Part shown: in pieces, positions 25,601 to 34,921 of the stretch
Position numbering within the stretch: the stretch's first letter is position 1
How the letters are laid out: each line of letters opens with the position of its first letter
Origin: Dyadobacter sp. CY326
GTDB lineage: Bacteria; Bacteroidota; Bacteroidia; Cytophagales; Spirosomataceae
NCBI RefSeq assembly: GCF_021390515.1
Contig: NZ_JAJUXI010000005.1
Coordinates: 372,001-436,000, forward strand
Direction of reading: 5' to 3'
DNA length: 64,000 nucleotides
Program-made: the position numbers and the translations under genes
The notes under the pieces: model-generated
Seen by the model: the letters and a program-made list of their open reading frames with translations, nothing else
Told to the model about the DNA's origin: nothing
Database searches by the model: none

Positions 25601-26881
25601 AGAAATGAGCTGTAACTCCACGAAAAGCTGATATAAATTTTCAAGCTCCCCTCCCATATGGTTGTTTAGAATGCCAGCTTTTTTCTCTAAAAGCTGGTCC
25701 TGGATCGGTGCGTCGTTGTCTGTTATGCCATGATAATAGTTTGAAAATGTTTCCTCAGCAGCAGCATTTGTCAAAACATTATTGACAGCGGACAAAAACT
25801 CGTAACCCGTCGTGCCCTCAATTGGCCATTGCACGGGCATATTTTCGTCTTTTTCAAGGACCTTTTCAACAACCAGATAAGATTCCGATCCCGCCAGCTC
25901 GCGCAGTTTGGTCATATAAGCGGCTGGATCAAAAAGTCCGTCAATGTGGTCAACCCGCAAACCTTGAAAGATGCCATCGTCAACCAGCCTTTTAATTAAC
26001 CGGTGATAATGTTCAAAAACCGCGTCATCCTGCATATTAAGGCAAATGAGGCCATTAACCGTAAAGAATCTGCGGAAGTTGATTTGGGAATCCGTCTTTT
26101 GCCAAAAACATAGAATATATTCCTGCCCTTTTGCCAAATCGGTGATCGCTTGCGGATCGCTGTTCACCTTTTCTATCAGGCTTTCGACCCAATTTTTAAT
26201 GACGTCGTTTTTCATCAGCGAGGCCATCTGCAACACGAGCTCATTCCATCTTTGCGAGAAAACTTTTGCATCCTCTGCCTCATGAATTTCACTCAACTGC
26301 TTCACGATCTGCTGCACAGATTCGGGCGCCTTCTCGACATCAGAACCCAGAATGTTCATGTAAGACCTGATATTGACAGGGAAAGCCGCTCCTTCGTAAA
26401 CGAGCATCAGCCGATCGCCCGTGTATTCCAGCTTTAATTGCTGATTAGCAATCACTTCTTCCAATTCTGCGCCTAAAAAAGGCACCATTAATTTGCCCTG
26501 AAAAAGCTTGGTATTCCAGGCAATGTCGAAATAAGAAGCATATTGAGACTGCTGCCCTTTTTCCAAAACATCCATCAACCAACCATTGTCAGAATGGAAT
26601 GCCATGTGATTGGGAACAATGTCCTGCAACCAGCCAATATTGTGTTTTTTCAAAGTCTCACTCAGACTTCTTAGCTGCTCCTCAGAGCCGATTTCAGGAT
26701 TAATAATTTCAGGGCTAATGCCGTCATAACCGTGCGTGCTGCCCGGTGAAGCAGCTAAAATCGGGGATGCATAAATGGTGCTGACGCCCAGTTTTTGCAG
26801 GTAAGGAATTCTTTTTTCGAAGTCCTTGAAAGAAAAGTCTTTATGAAATTGTATTCGGTAAGTAGCGATTGGATTGTTCAT
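22661..26881 (-). CDS. Fusion of maltooligosyl trehalose synthase (TreY) and 4-alpha-glucanotransferase (MalQ)
   Basis: From the ATG at 26881 (a TTG at 26893 is less likely) this is 1406 residues. Residues 1 to about 890 are a GH13 TreY: PIATYRIQFHKDFSFKDFEK, WLQDIVPNHMAFHSDN, the nucleophile in GLRVDHIDGLFDP (about D311), VVEKVLEKDE and NTTSTHDTKRGEDVRARL. From about 907 a complete GH77 MalQ follows: RKAGVLMHITSLASPFGIGD, SPYSALSSRAGNPLLIS, VRLDHFRAFADYW, FIAEDLGEM and YTGTHDNNTTRGW. The two activities would convert the reducing end of linear glucan to trehalose and disproportionate the oligosaccharides. Gene order places it divergent from the glgE operon. TreZ is absent here. Confidence 0.93.
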   Translation of the reverse strand: MNNPIATYRIQFHKDFSFKDFEKRIPYLQKLGVSTIYASPILAASPGSTHGYDGISPEIINPEIGSEEQLRSLSETLKKHNIGWLQDIVPNHMAFHSDNGWLMDVLEKGQQSQYASYFDIAWNTKLFQGKLMVPFLGAELEEVIANQQLKLEYTGDRLMLVYEGAAFPVNIRSYMNILGSDVEKAPESVQQIVKQLSEIHEAEDAKVFSQRWNELVLQMASLMKNDVIKNWVESLIEKVNSDPQAITDLAKGQEYILCFWQKTDSQINFRRFFTVNGLICLNMQDDAVFEHYHRLIKRLVDDGIFQGLRVDHIDGLFDPAAYMTKLRELAGSESYLVVEKVLEKDENMPVQWPIEGTTGYEFLSAVNNVLTNAAAEETFSNYYHGITDNDAPIQDQLLEKKAGILNNHMGGELENLYQLFVELQLISPEQIETIGKENVKTAIGEFLIHCPVYRYYGNAMPLSETEIQLVKEIFEDVRAHHETLSAAVDLLENAILIQPGQGDEAYDAKALEFYQRWMQFSGPIMAKGGEDTLMYTYNRFVGHNDVGDFPDRFGMTAKDFHHRMRLRQKEWPFSLNTTSTHDTKRGEDVRARLNVLTDLSSEWIQKVTQWQTMNADLRSEDGPTPNDEYLIYQTLIGAYPMPGEDAASFAERLQDYLEKALREAKTDTTWAEPNEVYEQSVMDFAKKLLDPNNAFFNDFQEYLLTITDFGIINSLSQVLLKFTCPGIPDVYQGTEFWDLSLVDPDNRRPFDYEQRENALKELEDYESERLFEKLWETRNGGQIKLWLTHALYQLRKSYPLLFTKGEYIPLKIRGAYKDNVLAFARRQKREFIVTAVPLHAANLCKEQGKSFFELDWKDTSIVLPDNMDPGWTDLFTTSEINFEGKITPSEIFKSLPFSILKGSKPDNERKAGVLMHITSLASPFGIGDMGPEAFAFADFLAKSGQKIWQLLPLNPIEAAQANSPYSALSSRAGNPLLISPEALADAGFLETDQLAENHLPQDGKTNYEQAGALKSKLLEKAFAKFIADDHSSSLAEFQIFCENNAEWLNDFALYMFLKQKHEGEPWYTWPEQFRKRDADALAALEKDEHENLQRIKWEQFVFDKQWKELKAYCNDLNISLLGDIPFYVSYDSADVWSNPEFFQVDEEGKITGIAGVPPDAFSDDGQLWGMPVFNWDALKETGYDWWIQRLAKNIELFDVVRLDHFRAFADYWEVPGGEKTAVKGEWKLGPDAEFFEKIEAALGRLPFIAEDLGEMSPAVYKLRDKFGLPGMKVLQFAFDENLPQSEHIPHNFLPNFYAYTGTHDNNTTRGWYRQLDDAETQARVEQYVGSPVTEENVAAALARLTLSSVAKVAILPMQDVLNLDESTIMNKPGSSENNWSWRLTPGQITPEASKFLLDLTTLFNRD

Positions 26882-26958
26882 AATGTAGCACAAATGGTAT
26901 GTTTTGTGTGCACTTTAAATATTGTGCCACTGATCCAACCATTCAGGCCAATCAAAAC

Positions 26959-27336
26959 CTAATGCCCCAAAAGCGCCCTCAAAACAGGAATTTCGAGTGG
27001 TTTGGAAAGCAGTTCGATCACATTGGGATTTGATTTTACCTGCTCAATGTCTTCAATGTCCACGGTGGAGGAGATCATAAAAAGCCTGATTCGCTTGCGC
27101 AGGCTGTCAGGCAGCTCGGCATATCGGTCCGCAAATTCAAAACCATTGATGCCCGGCATTTGAATGTCGAGCAGCATAACCGTCTCAGGAAGGGTGTTGA
27201 CGCGCTTTCGCAGAAATTCGATGGCAGTTTGTGCAGAATTAAACGCAGTGACCGTTCGCGCGAGGCCACTTTTCAGGAGGAGCTTTTCCTGTGTGAAAAG
27301 ATCGAATGTGCTGTCATCAATTATAATGAACTCCAT
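26959..27336 (-). CDS. Stand-alone response regulator receiver protein
   Basis: From the ATG at 27336 this is 125 residues; an in-frame upstream ATG at 27405 would add 23 residues that are not part of the fold. The receiver has D7 and D8 (FIIIDDST), acceptor D57 (LLDIQMPG), the switch region ISST and the lysine in LLSKPLEI, so it looks able to be phosphorylated. There is no output domain. It lies 77 bp upstream of the TreY-MalQ gene on the same strand and is divergent from glgE. It may control or be co-expressed with the glucan genes. No cognate kinase is adjacent. Confidence 0.85.
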   Translation of the reverse strand: MEFIIIDDSTFDLFTQEKLLLKSGLARTVTAFNSAQTAIEFLRKRVNTLPETVMLLDIQMPGINGFEFADRYAELPDSLRKRIRLFMISSTVDIEDIEQVKSNPNVIELLSKPLEIPVLRALLGH

Positions 27337-27576
27337 CGGATTGCCGGGGTGAATCTTCGTAAAATAACGCAATAGACTAAAAGCAATTTGATGTAACAAT
27401 TTCAACTTTTTATTTCACTATTTGAAAATGTATCCAAAAGTATACCAACGTCATGCATTCTTGGAGGGCAAATACTTTTTTGTATAGGTTGAAATTTACG
27501 TTATTGGCGAGATCAAAACAAACCGGTTAATCGGTAAAAGCGAACAATCACCAGAGATTTTGCTTTACAATCCATA

Positions 27577-27586
27577 GCCTGCAGGC
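27577..27586. promoter_or_regulatory. 10-bp palindrome upstream of glgE
   Basis: The perfect palindrome GCCTGCAGGC lies 55 bp before the glgE start in the 305-bp divergent gap shared with the receiver gene. It is only a candidate operator. Its short length means chance occurrence is quite possible. Confidence 0.2.
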
Positions 27587-27641
27587 ATGGTTTTGATTGC
27601 TTATGTTGCCGTTCATCAGTTGAAATTTAAAAATCAGATCG

Positions 27642-29600
27642 ATGCAAATTCAGGAAGGCAGAAATCGGGTCGTGATTTCTAATGTTACACCGCAAATTGA
27701 AGGCGGTAAGTTTCCTGCAAGGAGAGCGATCGGCGAAAGCGTCGTCTTCACAGCAGATATTTTCGGCGACGGCCACGACGTGGTTGCCGCCAGTGTGATT
27801 TACAAGCATGCGTCCGATTCGGAATGGGAAGAAATCCCCATGCAATATGTGATCAATGATCAATGGGAGGCATCATGGAAGCCTTCGAAAATCGGCGTTT
27901 ATCAATATCGGTTCACGGGCTGGATTGATCATTTTACAACTTGGAAAAAGGGATTGGTCAAAAAATTTGACGCCAATCAGGACATTTCAGTCGAGATCCG
28001 GATCGGAGCCGAGCTTTTATTGGAAGCCGCGCCGCTTGCAGGTGAAACAGAGCAGGCTGCATTCACCAAATGGATTAACTCGTTTCAGTCGGCAAATGAT
28101 CCGGAAGCGGCAGTGAGTTTGGCTGTGAGCGATGAACTGGCCAATGCCATGGATAAAATACGCTTTACAGATCGCATCACGGTTTTTGAACAGACATTTA
28201 CGCTGGAAATTGAGAGAAAAAAAGCAGGGTTTAGCGCCTGGTATGAGCTCTTTCCCCGGTCTGCATCTTCATTGCCCGACACCCATGGAACATTCAAGGA
28301 CGTGACGCAATTGCTTGCGATGGTTTCGAAAATGGGTTTTGACACATTGTATTTCCCACCGGTTCACCCGATTGGTGAAATGAAAAGAAAAGGGAAAAAT
28401 AACACCCTTACGCCATCAGAAACCGATCCCGGTTCTCCATGGGCCATCGGAAACAGGCTTGGCGGACACAAGGCCTTACACCCGGAACTGGGCACGCTTG
28501 AAGATTTCCGCGAACTGGTCGACGAGGCGAAAAAGCTGGACATTGAAATTGCGATGGACATTGCTTATCAATGTGCTCCCGATCACCCTTATGTGAAAGA
28601 ACATCCCCAATGGTTTAAATGGCGGCCCGACGGAACGGTTCAATATGCTGAAAACCCGCCGAAACGTTATGAAGATATTTTGCCTTTCGATTTTGAAACA
28701 CAGGATTGGCAAAACCTCTGGAACGAACTCAGGAGCGTCATTGATTTTTGGATTGAACAAGGCATAAGTGTTTTCAGAATTGATAATCCGCATACGAAGG
28801 CATTTGCATTTTGGGAATGGATGATCGGCGAGGTGAGAAAAACCAATCCGGAAGTCATTTTCCTTGCCGAAGCATTCACACGCCCGAGGGTGATGGAACG
28901 GCTTGCGAAAATCGGTTTCAATCAATCCTACACGTATTTCACATGGCGGAACACCAAATGGGAAATTGAGAAATATATGAACGAGCTGACCAAAACAGAT
29001 CAGCAATACTATTTTCGACCGAACTTTTGGCCCAACACGCCCGACATTCTTCCGCACCATCTTGCTGAGGGAGGCGAAAATGCGCATATTATGCGCTTCA
29101 TTCTTGCCGCGACGCTATCTTCCAACTATGGCCTTTACGGTCCTGTTTATGAATATGGCGTTGCTATTCCACATCCAGGCAAAGAGGAATACACGGATAA
29201 TGAGAAATACGAAATCAAGCATTGGGATTGGAAGCGTTACAGCCGCACAAGGGAAATCATAACCCGCGTTAACCGCATTCGTCGCAATAATCCGGCACTA
29301 CAATCGACCTGGAACATTGATTTCACGGACACCAACAACGAGATGGTCATTTGCTATGTGAAGGAGGATGAGGCCACTAAAAATGCGCTCATTATCTCCG
29401 TCAACCTGGACGTGTTTAACACACAGGGTGCACATATCAAGGTTCCGATTCATCGGTTTGGCATTGCTCCGGATCAAACTTATTTGGTGCGCGACATGCT
29501 GAGCGGCGAACAATATTACTGGCAGGGAGAATACAATTTCATTCAGCTCAACCCTTATGAAATGCCGGCGCATATATTAACCATAGAACCTATTCATTGA
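27642..29600 (+). CDS. glgE: Alpha-1,4-glucan:maltose-1-phosphate maltosyltransferase
   Basis: This 652-residue protein has an N-terminal beta-sandwich (VVISNVTPQIEGGKFPARRA), a helical insert and a GH13 barrel (FDTLYFPPVHPIGEMKRKGK, EIAMDIAYQCAPDHPYVKEH). The nucleophile is D381 (VFRIDNPHTKAF) and the acid/base is E410 (IFLAEAFTRP), the same 29-residue spacing as reported for Streptomyces GlgE. It transfers maltose from maltose-1-phosphate to glucan chains and acts in the cytoplasm. The stop is 7 bp before the TreS-maltokinase gene, which makes the donor. GlgB follows, so the full GlgE pathway is encoded together. The ATG at 27642 is the first plausible start. Confidence 0.95.
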   Translation: MQIQEGRNRVVISNVTPQIEGGKFPARRAIGESVVFTADIFGDGHDVVAASVIYKHASDSEWEEIPMQYVINDQWEASWKPSKIGVYQYRFTGWIDHFTTWKKGLVKKFDANQDISVEIRIGAELLLEAAPLAGETEQAAFTKWINSFQSANDPEAAVSLAVSDELANAMDKIRFTDRITVFEQTFTLEIERKKAGFSAWYELFPRSASSLPDTHGTFKDVTQLLAMVSKMGFDTLYFPPVHPIGEMKRKGKNNTLTPSETDPGSPWAIGNRLGGHKALHPELGTLEDFRELVDEAKKLDIEIAMDIAYQCAPDHPYVKEHPQWFKWRPDGTVQYAENPPKRYEDILPFDFETQDWQNLWNELRSVIDFWIEQGISVFRIDNPHTKAFAFWEWMIGEVRKTNPEVIFLAEAFTRPRVMERLAKIGFNQSYTYFTWRNTKWEIEKYMNELTKTDQQYYFRPNFWPNTPDILPHHLAEGGENAHIMRFILAATLSSNYGLYGPVYEYGVAIPHPGKEEYTDNEKYEIKHWDWKRYSRTREIITRVNRIRRNNPALQSTWNIDFTDTNNEMVICYVKEDEATKNALIISVNLDVFNTQGAHIKVPIHRFGIAPDQTYLVRDMLSGEQYYWQGEYNFIQLNPYEMPAHILTIEPIH

Positions 29601-29607
29601 ACTAAGC

Positions 29608-32600
29608 ATGGAATATAAAAAGGGAATACTCGAAAAAAACTTGCATTGGTATAAAGATGCGATTATCTACGAGCTTCATATTAAGGCCTTTAAAGACGGA
29701 AATGGGGATGGAATTGGCGATTTCCAGGGCTTAATGCAGCAACTGGATTATTTGCAGGACTTAGGCGTAACGGCCATCTGGCTGCTGCCTTTTTACCCGT
29801 CGCCGCTTCGTGATGATGGTTATGATATTGCTGATTACTACAGTATTAACCCTTCATATGGCGACATTGAAGAGTTTAAATCATTTCTGCAAGAAGCGCA
29901 CAAACGCGGCTTGAAAGTCATTACCGAGCTTGTTATCAACCACACATCGGATCAGCATCCATGGTTTCAGCGGGCACGAAAAGCGCCCAAGGGATCACCG
30001 GAAAGGGATTACTATGTATGGACCGATGATCCGAAGCAATTCAAGGATGCACGGATTATTTTCCAGGATTATGAAAAATCAAACTGGACCTGGGACAGCG
30101 AAGCCGATCAATATTATTGGCATCGGTTTTTCCATCACCAGCCTGACTTGAATTACGACAGTGAGCTTGTGCAGGAAGAAATTTTTAAAATCCTGGGATT
30201 CTGGTGTGAAATGGGTGTCGATGGTTTCCGTTTGGATGCCGTTCCTTACTTGTTTGAACGCGACGGCACAAACTGCGAAAACCTGCCGGAAACGCATGAG
30301 TATCTTAAAAAGCTGCGCAAATTCATCGATGACCATTATCCAGGCACATTGCTGCTTGCCGAAGCGAATATGTGGCCAGAGGATTCGGCCGCTTACTTTG
30401 GCGACGGCGACGAATGTCAGATGAATTACCATTTCCCGATCATGCCGCGGATGTTTATGTCGCTTCAAATGGAGGACCGCTATCCAATCACGGACATTTT
30501 TGATCAAACTCCCGAAATCCCTGAAAGTTGCCAGTGGGGGATTTTCCTGAGAAACCATGATGAGCTTACACTTGAAATGGTGACAGATGAGGAGCGTGAT
30601 TACATGTATAAAGCTTATGTAAAAGACCCGAAAGCGCGCATTAACCTTGGAATCAGGCATAGACTGGCTCCGTTGATGGAGAATAATCGCAAGAAAATCG
30701 AGCTGCTTAACTCGCTGCTTTTCACATTCCCGGGAACGCCTATTATTTATTATGGTGACGAAATCGGGATGGGTGATAATTTCTATTTGGGCGACCGCGA
30801 TGGCGTTCGTACGCCTATGCAATGGAACCCGGATCGGAATGCAGGATTTTCGCAAACCAACCCGCAGCGGTTGTATTTGCCTGTGATCCTTGACCCGCAG
30901 TATCATTATGAGGCTGTCAATGTGGAATTGCAGGAGCGCAACTCTTCTTCATTGCTATGGTGGATGAAAAGGGCCATTGCCACGCGTAAAAAATATGAAG
31001 CGTTCAGCCGCGGCGACATCAAATTCCTGAATTCGGAAAACTCCAAAGTGCTAGCATTTACGCGGACATTCAAAGACGAAACAATGCTGGTCATTGCGAA
31101 TCTTTCGCGCTTCCCGCAGCCTGTGGAGTTGGATCTTGATCAATTTAAAGGTTATCAGCCAGTTGAGATTTATAGTAAAAATAAATTCCCGTCGGTTAAG
31201 GATGCGACGCCTTACTTTTTCACATTGGAAGCCTATGCGTGCCAAAGTTTTGTAATGCAAAAAACGCATCCGGAAATCGATACGAACGAGGAGCTGCCGT
31301 TACTGGAACTGGCCGATTGGAAAGATTTGCTTGACCCACGCGTTCTGGAAAATCTTGAAAACAATTTCCTGCCAAAATATTTGATGAAAATGCGGTGGTT
31401 TGGCGGCAAGGGCAAGGGATTGGACAGCATTAAAATCACGTCGCACGCAACCATTCCGATGGGCGCAAATCCGCCCGCTTACATTCTGCTTTTGGAGGCA
31501 TCTTATCAGGACGATCTTCCTGAAATGTATCAGCTTCCGGTTGCATTTGGGAAAGAAATTTTCTCTAACCGTGTGAAAGAAGACTGTCCGCAGGCTGTGA
31601 TCGGCCGCATTAAAGTGGACGGAGAAGAAGAAGGCGTTTTGTTTGATGCAATTTATGGCTTGGAATTGCAGCAGGCGCTTATCACGAATATGAGTGAAGG
31701 TGTGAAACTGCCCGCCAAAAACAGCGAAATTCATTTTACTGGAAACGAAGATCTGGCCAAACACATTCAGGAAACTGATAAGGTTAAGCCAAGAGTGCTT
31801 TCGGGCGAGCAAAGCAACACGTCGGTAACTTATGACGGGAAGTATTTCTTCAAACTTTACCGCAAAGTTGACCGCGCTATCAACCCGGATATGGAAATCA
31901 CGCATTTCCTGACGCATGAAGCCAATTTCAAAAACATTCCTGCATTTGTGGGTGCAGTAGAATGGAAACATAAAAAGGACAGCATGGTGCTGGGCATGAT
32001 GCAGGAAATGGTTGTGGGTGCCACGGACGCGTGGGCCAATATGCTCGACCGTCTAAATCATTTCAACGAGAATATCCTCTCAACCAGCGAGATTCAGCTG
32101 CCGACAGAACTTCGGGGCACATTGATCAATCCGGTTGGATACGAGGACATTCCGGATACGCTGAAAGAACTGCTCGATATTCACGTTGCCGAGCAAGTTG
32201 CCCTGCTTGGAGTAAGAACAGCCGAAATGCACATTGCGCTGGCCTCGGGCACGCACTTGCCCGATTTCAAACCCGAAGAATTCTCGCTGCACTATCAGCG
32301 CTCAGTTTACTCTTCGTTGCAATCCCTCGTTCGGGTGGCATTCCAAAGTCTGAACAGGAACATGAAAAAGCTTTCACCCGAGACCAAACAGGAAGCGGAG
32401 GATGTGCTGCGTATGAAAGAGGAGATCCTGACAGAACTAAAAAAAGTGTATAGCCGCAAGATCGATACGGCAAAAATCCGTATTCACGGCGATTATCACC
32501 TGGGGCAGGTTTTATTCACCGGTAAAGACTTCACCATTTTGGATTTCGAAGGCGAACCGGCTCGCAGTTACAGCGAAAGAAGGCTGAAACGTTCTGCGCT

Positions 32601-32946
32601 TCGCGACGTTGCAGGAATGTTGCGCTCTTTCCATTATGCCGCTTACGGCAGTTTGTATCTCGATAACCAGGTCCGTCCGGAAGACATTAATAAGCTGTTG
32701 CCATTTGTTGAACAATGGTATCACTATATGAGTGGATTCTTCATGAAGGCTTACCTGGAAACCGTTCAGGATAGCCCGATCATTCCGCAGAAAAAAGAGG
32801 ATCTGGAAATTCTCTTGCAGACATTTTTATTACAAAAAGCAATTTACGAACTGAATTACGAGGTGAATAACAGGCCAACATGGGTGATGGTGCCATTAAA
32901 TGGCATCAAAGCGATCATGAACAGAGCCGAACCCGTAACTGTTTAA
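29608..32946 (+). CDS. treS: Trehalose synthase / maltokinase fusion (TreS-Pep2)
   Basis: The 1112-residue protein has an N-terminal GH13 TreS domain (about 1-550): WYKDAIIYELHIKAFKDGNG, nucleophile D210 in GFRLDAVPYL, acid/base E252 in LLAEANMWPEDS, and D318 in LRNHDELTLEM. The C-terminal half (about 570-1112) is maltokinase, with SGEQSNTSV, HGDYHLGQVLFTGKDF and ILDFEGEPARSYSERRLKR, which carry the catalytic aspartate and metal ligands. TreS interconverts trehalose and maltose, and the kinase makes maltose-1-phosphate for GlgE. Such fusions are well known in bacteria with the GlgE pathway. It lies 7 bp after glgE and 10 bp before glgB, so one operon is likely. Confidence 0.95.
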   Translation: MEYKKGILEKNLHWYKDAIIYELHIKAFKDGNGDGIGDFQGLMQQLDYLQDLGVTAIWLLPFYPSPLRDDGYDIADYYSINPSYGDIEEFKSFLQEAHKRGLKVITELVINHTSDQHPWFQRARKAPKGSPERDYYVWTDDPKQFKDARIIFQDYEKSNWTWDSEADQYYWHRFFHHQPDLNYDSELVQEEIFKILGFWCEMGVDGFRLDAVPYLFERDGTNCENLPETHEYLKKLRKFIDDHYPGTLLLAEANMWPEDSAAYFGDGDECQMNYHFPIMPRMFMSLQMEDRYPITDIFDQTPEIPESCQWGIFLRNHDELTLEMVTDEERDYMYKAYVKDPKARINLGIRHRLAPLMENNRKKIELLNSLLFTFPGTPIIYYGDEIGMGDNFYLGDRDGVRTPMQWNPDRNAGFSQTNPQRLYLPVILDPQYHYEAVNVELQERNSSSLLWWMKRAIATRKKYEAFSRGDIKFLNSENSKVLAFTRTFKDETMLVIANLSRFPQPVELDLDQFKGYQPVEIYSKNKFPSVKDATPYFFTLEAYACQSFVMQKTHPEIDTNEELPLLELADWKDLLDPRVLENLENNFLPKYLMKMRWFGGKGKGLDSIKITSHATIPMGANPPAYILLLEASYQDDLPEMYQLPVAFGKEIFSNRVKEDCPQAVIGRIKVDGEEEGVLFDAIYGLELQQALITNMSEGVKLPAKNSEIHFTGNEDLAKHIQETDKVKPRVLSGEQSNTSVTYDGKYFFKLYRKVDRAINPDMEITHFLTHEANFKNIPAFVGAVEWKHKKDSMVLGMMQEMVVGATDAWANMLDRLNHFNENILSTSEIQLPTELRGTLINPVGYEDIPDTLKELLDIHVAEQVALLGVRTAEMHIALASGTHLPDFKPEEFSLHYQRSVYSSLQSLVRVAFQSLNRNMKKLSPETKQEAEDVLRMKEEILTELKKVYSRKIDTAKIRIHGDYHLGQVLFTGKDFTILDFEGEPARSYSERRLKRSALRDVAGMLRSFHYAAYGSLYLDNQVRPEDINKLLPFVEQWYHYMSGFFMKAYLETVQDSPIIPQKKEDLEILLQTFLLQKAIYELNYEVNNRPTWVMVPLNGIKAIMNRAEPVTV

Positions 32947-32956
32947 AACTTCGACC

Positions 32957-34888
32957 ATGACAGATCAAAGTAGCGACGCATTGCCTATGTTTTCCGGATT
33001 TGACATTGACTTGTTCAAATCCGGGACACATTATCATATATACAACAAGCTCGGCGCGCATATCATCGAAAGGGACGGCGTGCGGGGAACGCATTTCGCC
33101 GTTTGGGCGCCGAATGCACAGGAAGTTTCTGTTGTTGGTAATTTCAATGGCTGGAACCGGCAATCGCATCCCTTAACCAGCCGTTCGGATTATTCAGGCA
33201 TATGGGAAGGTTTTATTCCAAACATTGGTAAAGGTGAATATTACAAATATTTTCTGCGCAGCAACAACGGCTATGAAGTGGAAAAAGGCGATCCGTATGC
33301 AACGCATTGGGAAACGCCTCCACACACCGCAACGGTTGTCTGGGACCTGGACTATCAATGGAATGATAGCGCATGGCTGGAAAAACGCAAGGCGCAGCAT
33401 GCATTGACGAAGCCGATTTCGGTTTATGAAATGCACATTGGTTCCTGGCGGCGCGCGCATGAAGAAGAAGGGCGCTTCTTAACATATCGCGAGTTAGCAG
33501 CGGAGTTGCCAGAATATTTGAATTACATGAATTTCACGCACGTGGAGTTTATGCCGGTCATGGAGCATCCGTTTTACGGCTCATGGGGTTATCAGCTGAC
33601 GGGTTATTTTGCGCCGTCAAGCCGGTTTGGAACGCCTCAAGATTTTATGTTTTTGATCGACGCATTGCACAATGCTGGCATTGGCGTTATTCTGGATTGG
33701 GTCCCATCTCACTTCCCGACTGATGAACATGGCCTGGGATATTTCGACGGAACGCATTTATATGAGCACGCGGACCCAAAGAAGGGTTTTCACCCGGATT
33801 GGAAAAGCTTCATATTCAATTATGGCAGGAATGAGGTAAAAGCATTTCTGATCTCTAATGCTATTTATTGGCTAGACAAATTTCACATTGATGCCTTGCG
33901 TGTGGATGCGGTCGCTTCCATGTTATATCTCGATTATTCGAGAAATGAGGGAGAGTGGATTCCTAATCAATATGGCGGTCGCGAAAATCTGGAAGCGCTT
34001 GATTTTATCAGGGAGTTCAACAATGCTGTTCATACCAACTTTCCGGATGTGTTCACCGTCGCAGAAGAGTCAACTTCCTGGCCAGGTGTTACCAATTCAA
34101 CAAGCAATGGCGGCTTGGGTTTTGACATGAAATGGATGATGGGCTGGATGCACGACACAATCTCCTATTTTCAGAATGATCCAGTTCACCGCACACATCA
34201 TCAGGGACAGCTTGCTTTTAGTTTGCACTATGCATTTTCAGAGAAATTTACCCTGCCGCTTTCGCATGATGAAGTGGTTTATGGTAAAAATTCAATGATT
34301 GATAAAATGCCGGGCGATCCCTGGCAACAGTTTGCTAACCTGCGGCTTTTGTATGGTTACATGTATGGGCACCCGGGCGCTAAGCTGCTCTTCATGGGTT
34401 CTGAATTTGCACAAAGGCATGAATGGCGTCACGATTTTAGTTTGGATTGGGATGAAAACCTCAATCCGGCACACACGGGAATCCAAAAGCTGCTTAAAGA
34501 CCTGAATGCGCTTTATCAATCCGAACCGGCACTTTATGAGAACAATTTTTCTCCAGAAGGCTTTGAATGGATCGACAACCAGGATGGTGTTAATAGCGTA
34601 ATGAGCTGGGTTCGCAAAGGGAAAAACGAGCAGGACGACCTGATTTTTGTTGGCAACTTTACGCCTGTCGTGAGAAACAATTATAGAATAGGCGTTTCCA
34701 AACCAGGGTTTTACCAGGAAATATTTAATTCGGATGACTTGAAATACGGTGGTTCGAATCTTGTGAAATTGGAAGAGCAGGAAAGTTTCCCTATCCCGAA
34801 ACATAGCAAGGTTCATTCGCTTCCATTGACATTGCCACCTCTGGCCATTGTGGTGTTGAAATACGTGCGTGCATTTGATTGGCTATAA
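32957..34888 (+). CDS. glgB: 1,4-alpha-glucan branching enzyme
   Basis: This 643-residue protein has the CBM48 domain (GTHFAVWAPNAQEVSVVGNF, about 35-130) and a GH13 barrel: VEFMPVMEHPFYGSWGYQ, GVILDWVPSHFPTDEHGL, nucleophile D317 (DALRVDAVASM), acid/base E370 (FTVAEESTSWP) and LSHDEVVYGKNSM. The spacing of 53 residues between the two matches E. coli GlgB. It cuts and rejoins alpha-1,4 chains to form alpha-1,6 branches, giving the branched glucan that GlgE extends. The N-terminal extension seen in some enzymes (N1) is short. It is the third gene of the operon, followed by an SDR gene after 33 bp. Confidence 0.95.
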   Translation: MTDQSSDALPMFSGFDIDLFKSGTHYHIYNKLGAHIIERDGVRGTHFAVWAPNAQEVSVVGNFNGWNRQSHPLTSRSDYSGIWEGFIPNIGKGEYYKYFLRSNNGYEVEKGDPYATHWETPPHTATVVWDLDYQWNDSAWLEKRKAQHALTKPISVYEMHIGSWRRAHEEEGRFLTYRELAAELPEYLNYMNFTHVEFMPVMEHPFYGSWGYQLTGYFAPSSRFGTPQDFMFLIDALHNAGIGVILDWVPSHFPTDEHGLGYFDGTHLYEHADPKKGFHPDWKSFIFNYGRNEVKAFLISNAIYWLDKFHIDALRVDAVASMLYLDYSRNEGEWIPNQYGGRENLEALDFIREFNNAVHTNFPDVFTVAEESTSWPGVTNSTSNGGLGFDMKWMMGWMHDTISYFQNDPVHRTHHQGQLAFSLHYAFSEKFTLPLSHDEVVYGKNSMIDKMPGDPWQQFANLRLLYGYMYGHPGAKLLFMGSEFAQRHEWRHDFSLDWDENLNPAHTGIQKLLKDLNALYQSEPALYENNFSPEGFEWIDNQDGVNSVMSWVRKGKNEQDDLIFVGNFTPVVRNNYRIGVSKPGFYQEIFNSDDLKYGGSNLVKLEEQESFPIPKHSKVHSLPLTLPPLAIVVLKYVRAFDWL

Positions 34889-34921
34889 AAAATTACACTT
34901 CATCAACAAACTGAAAAAATT

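Noticed and set aside
30079..30906. 275-codon minus-strand frame over treS
   Set aside because: It is antisense to the catalytic GH13 barrel, and codon patterns support the plus strand.
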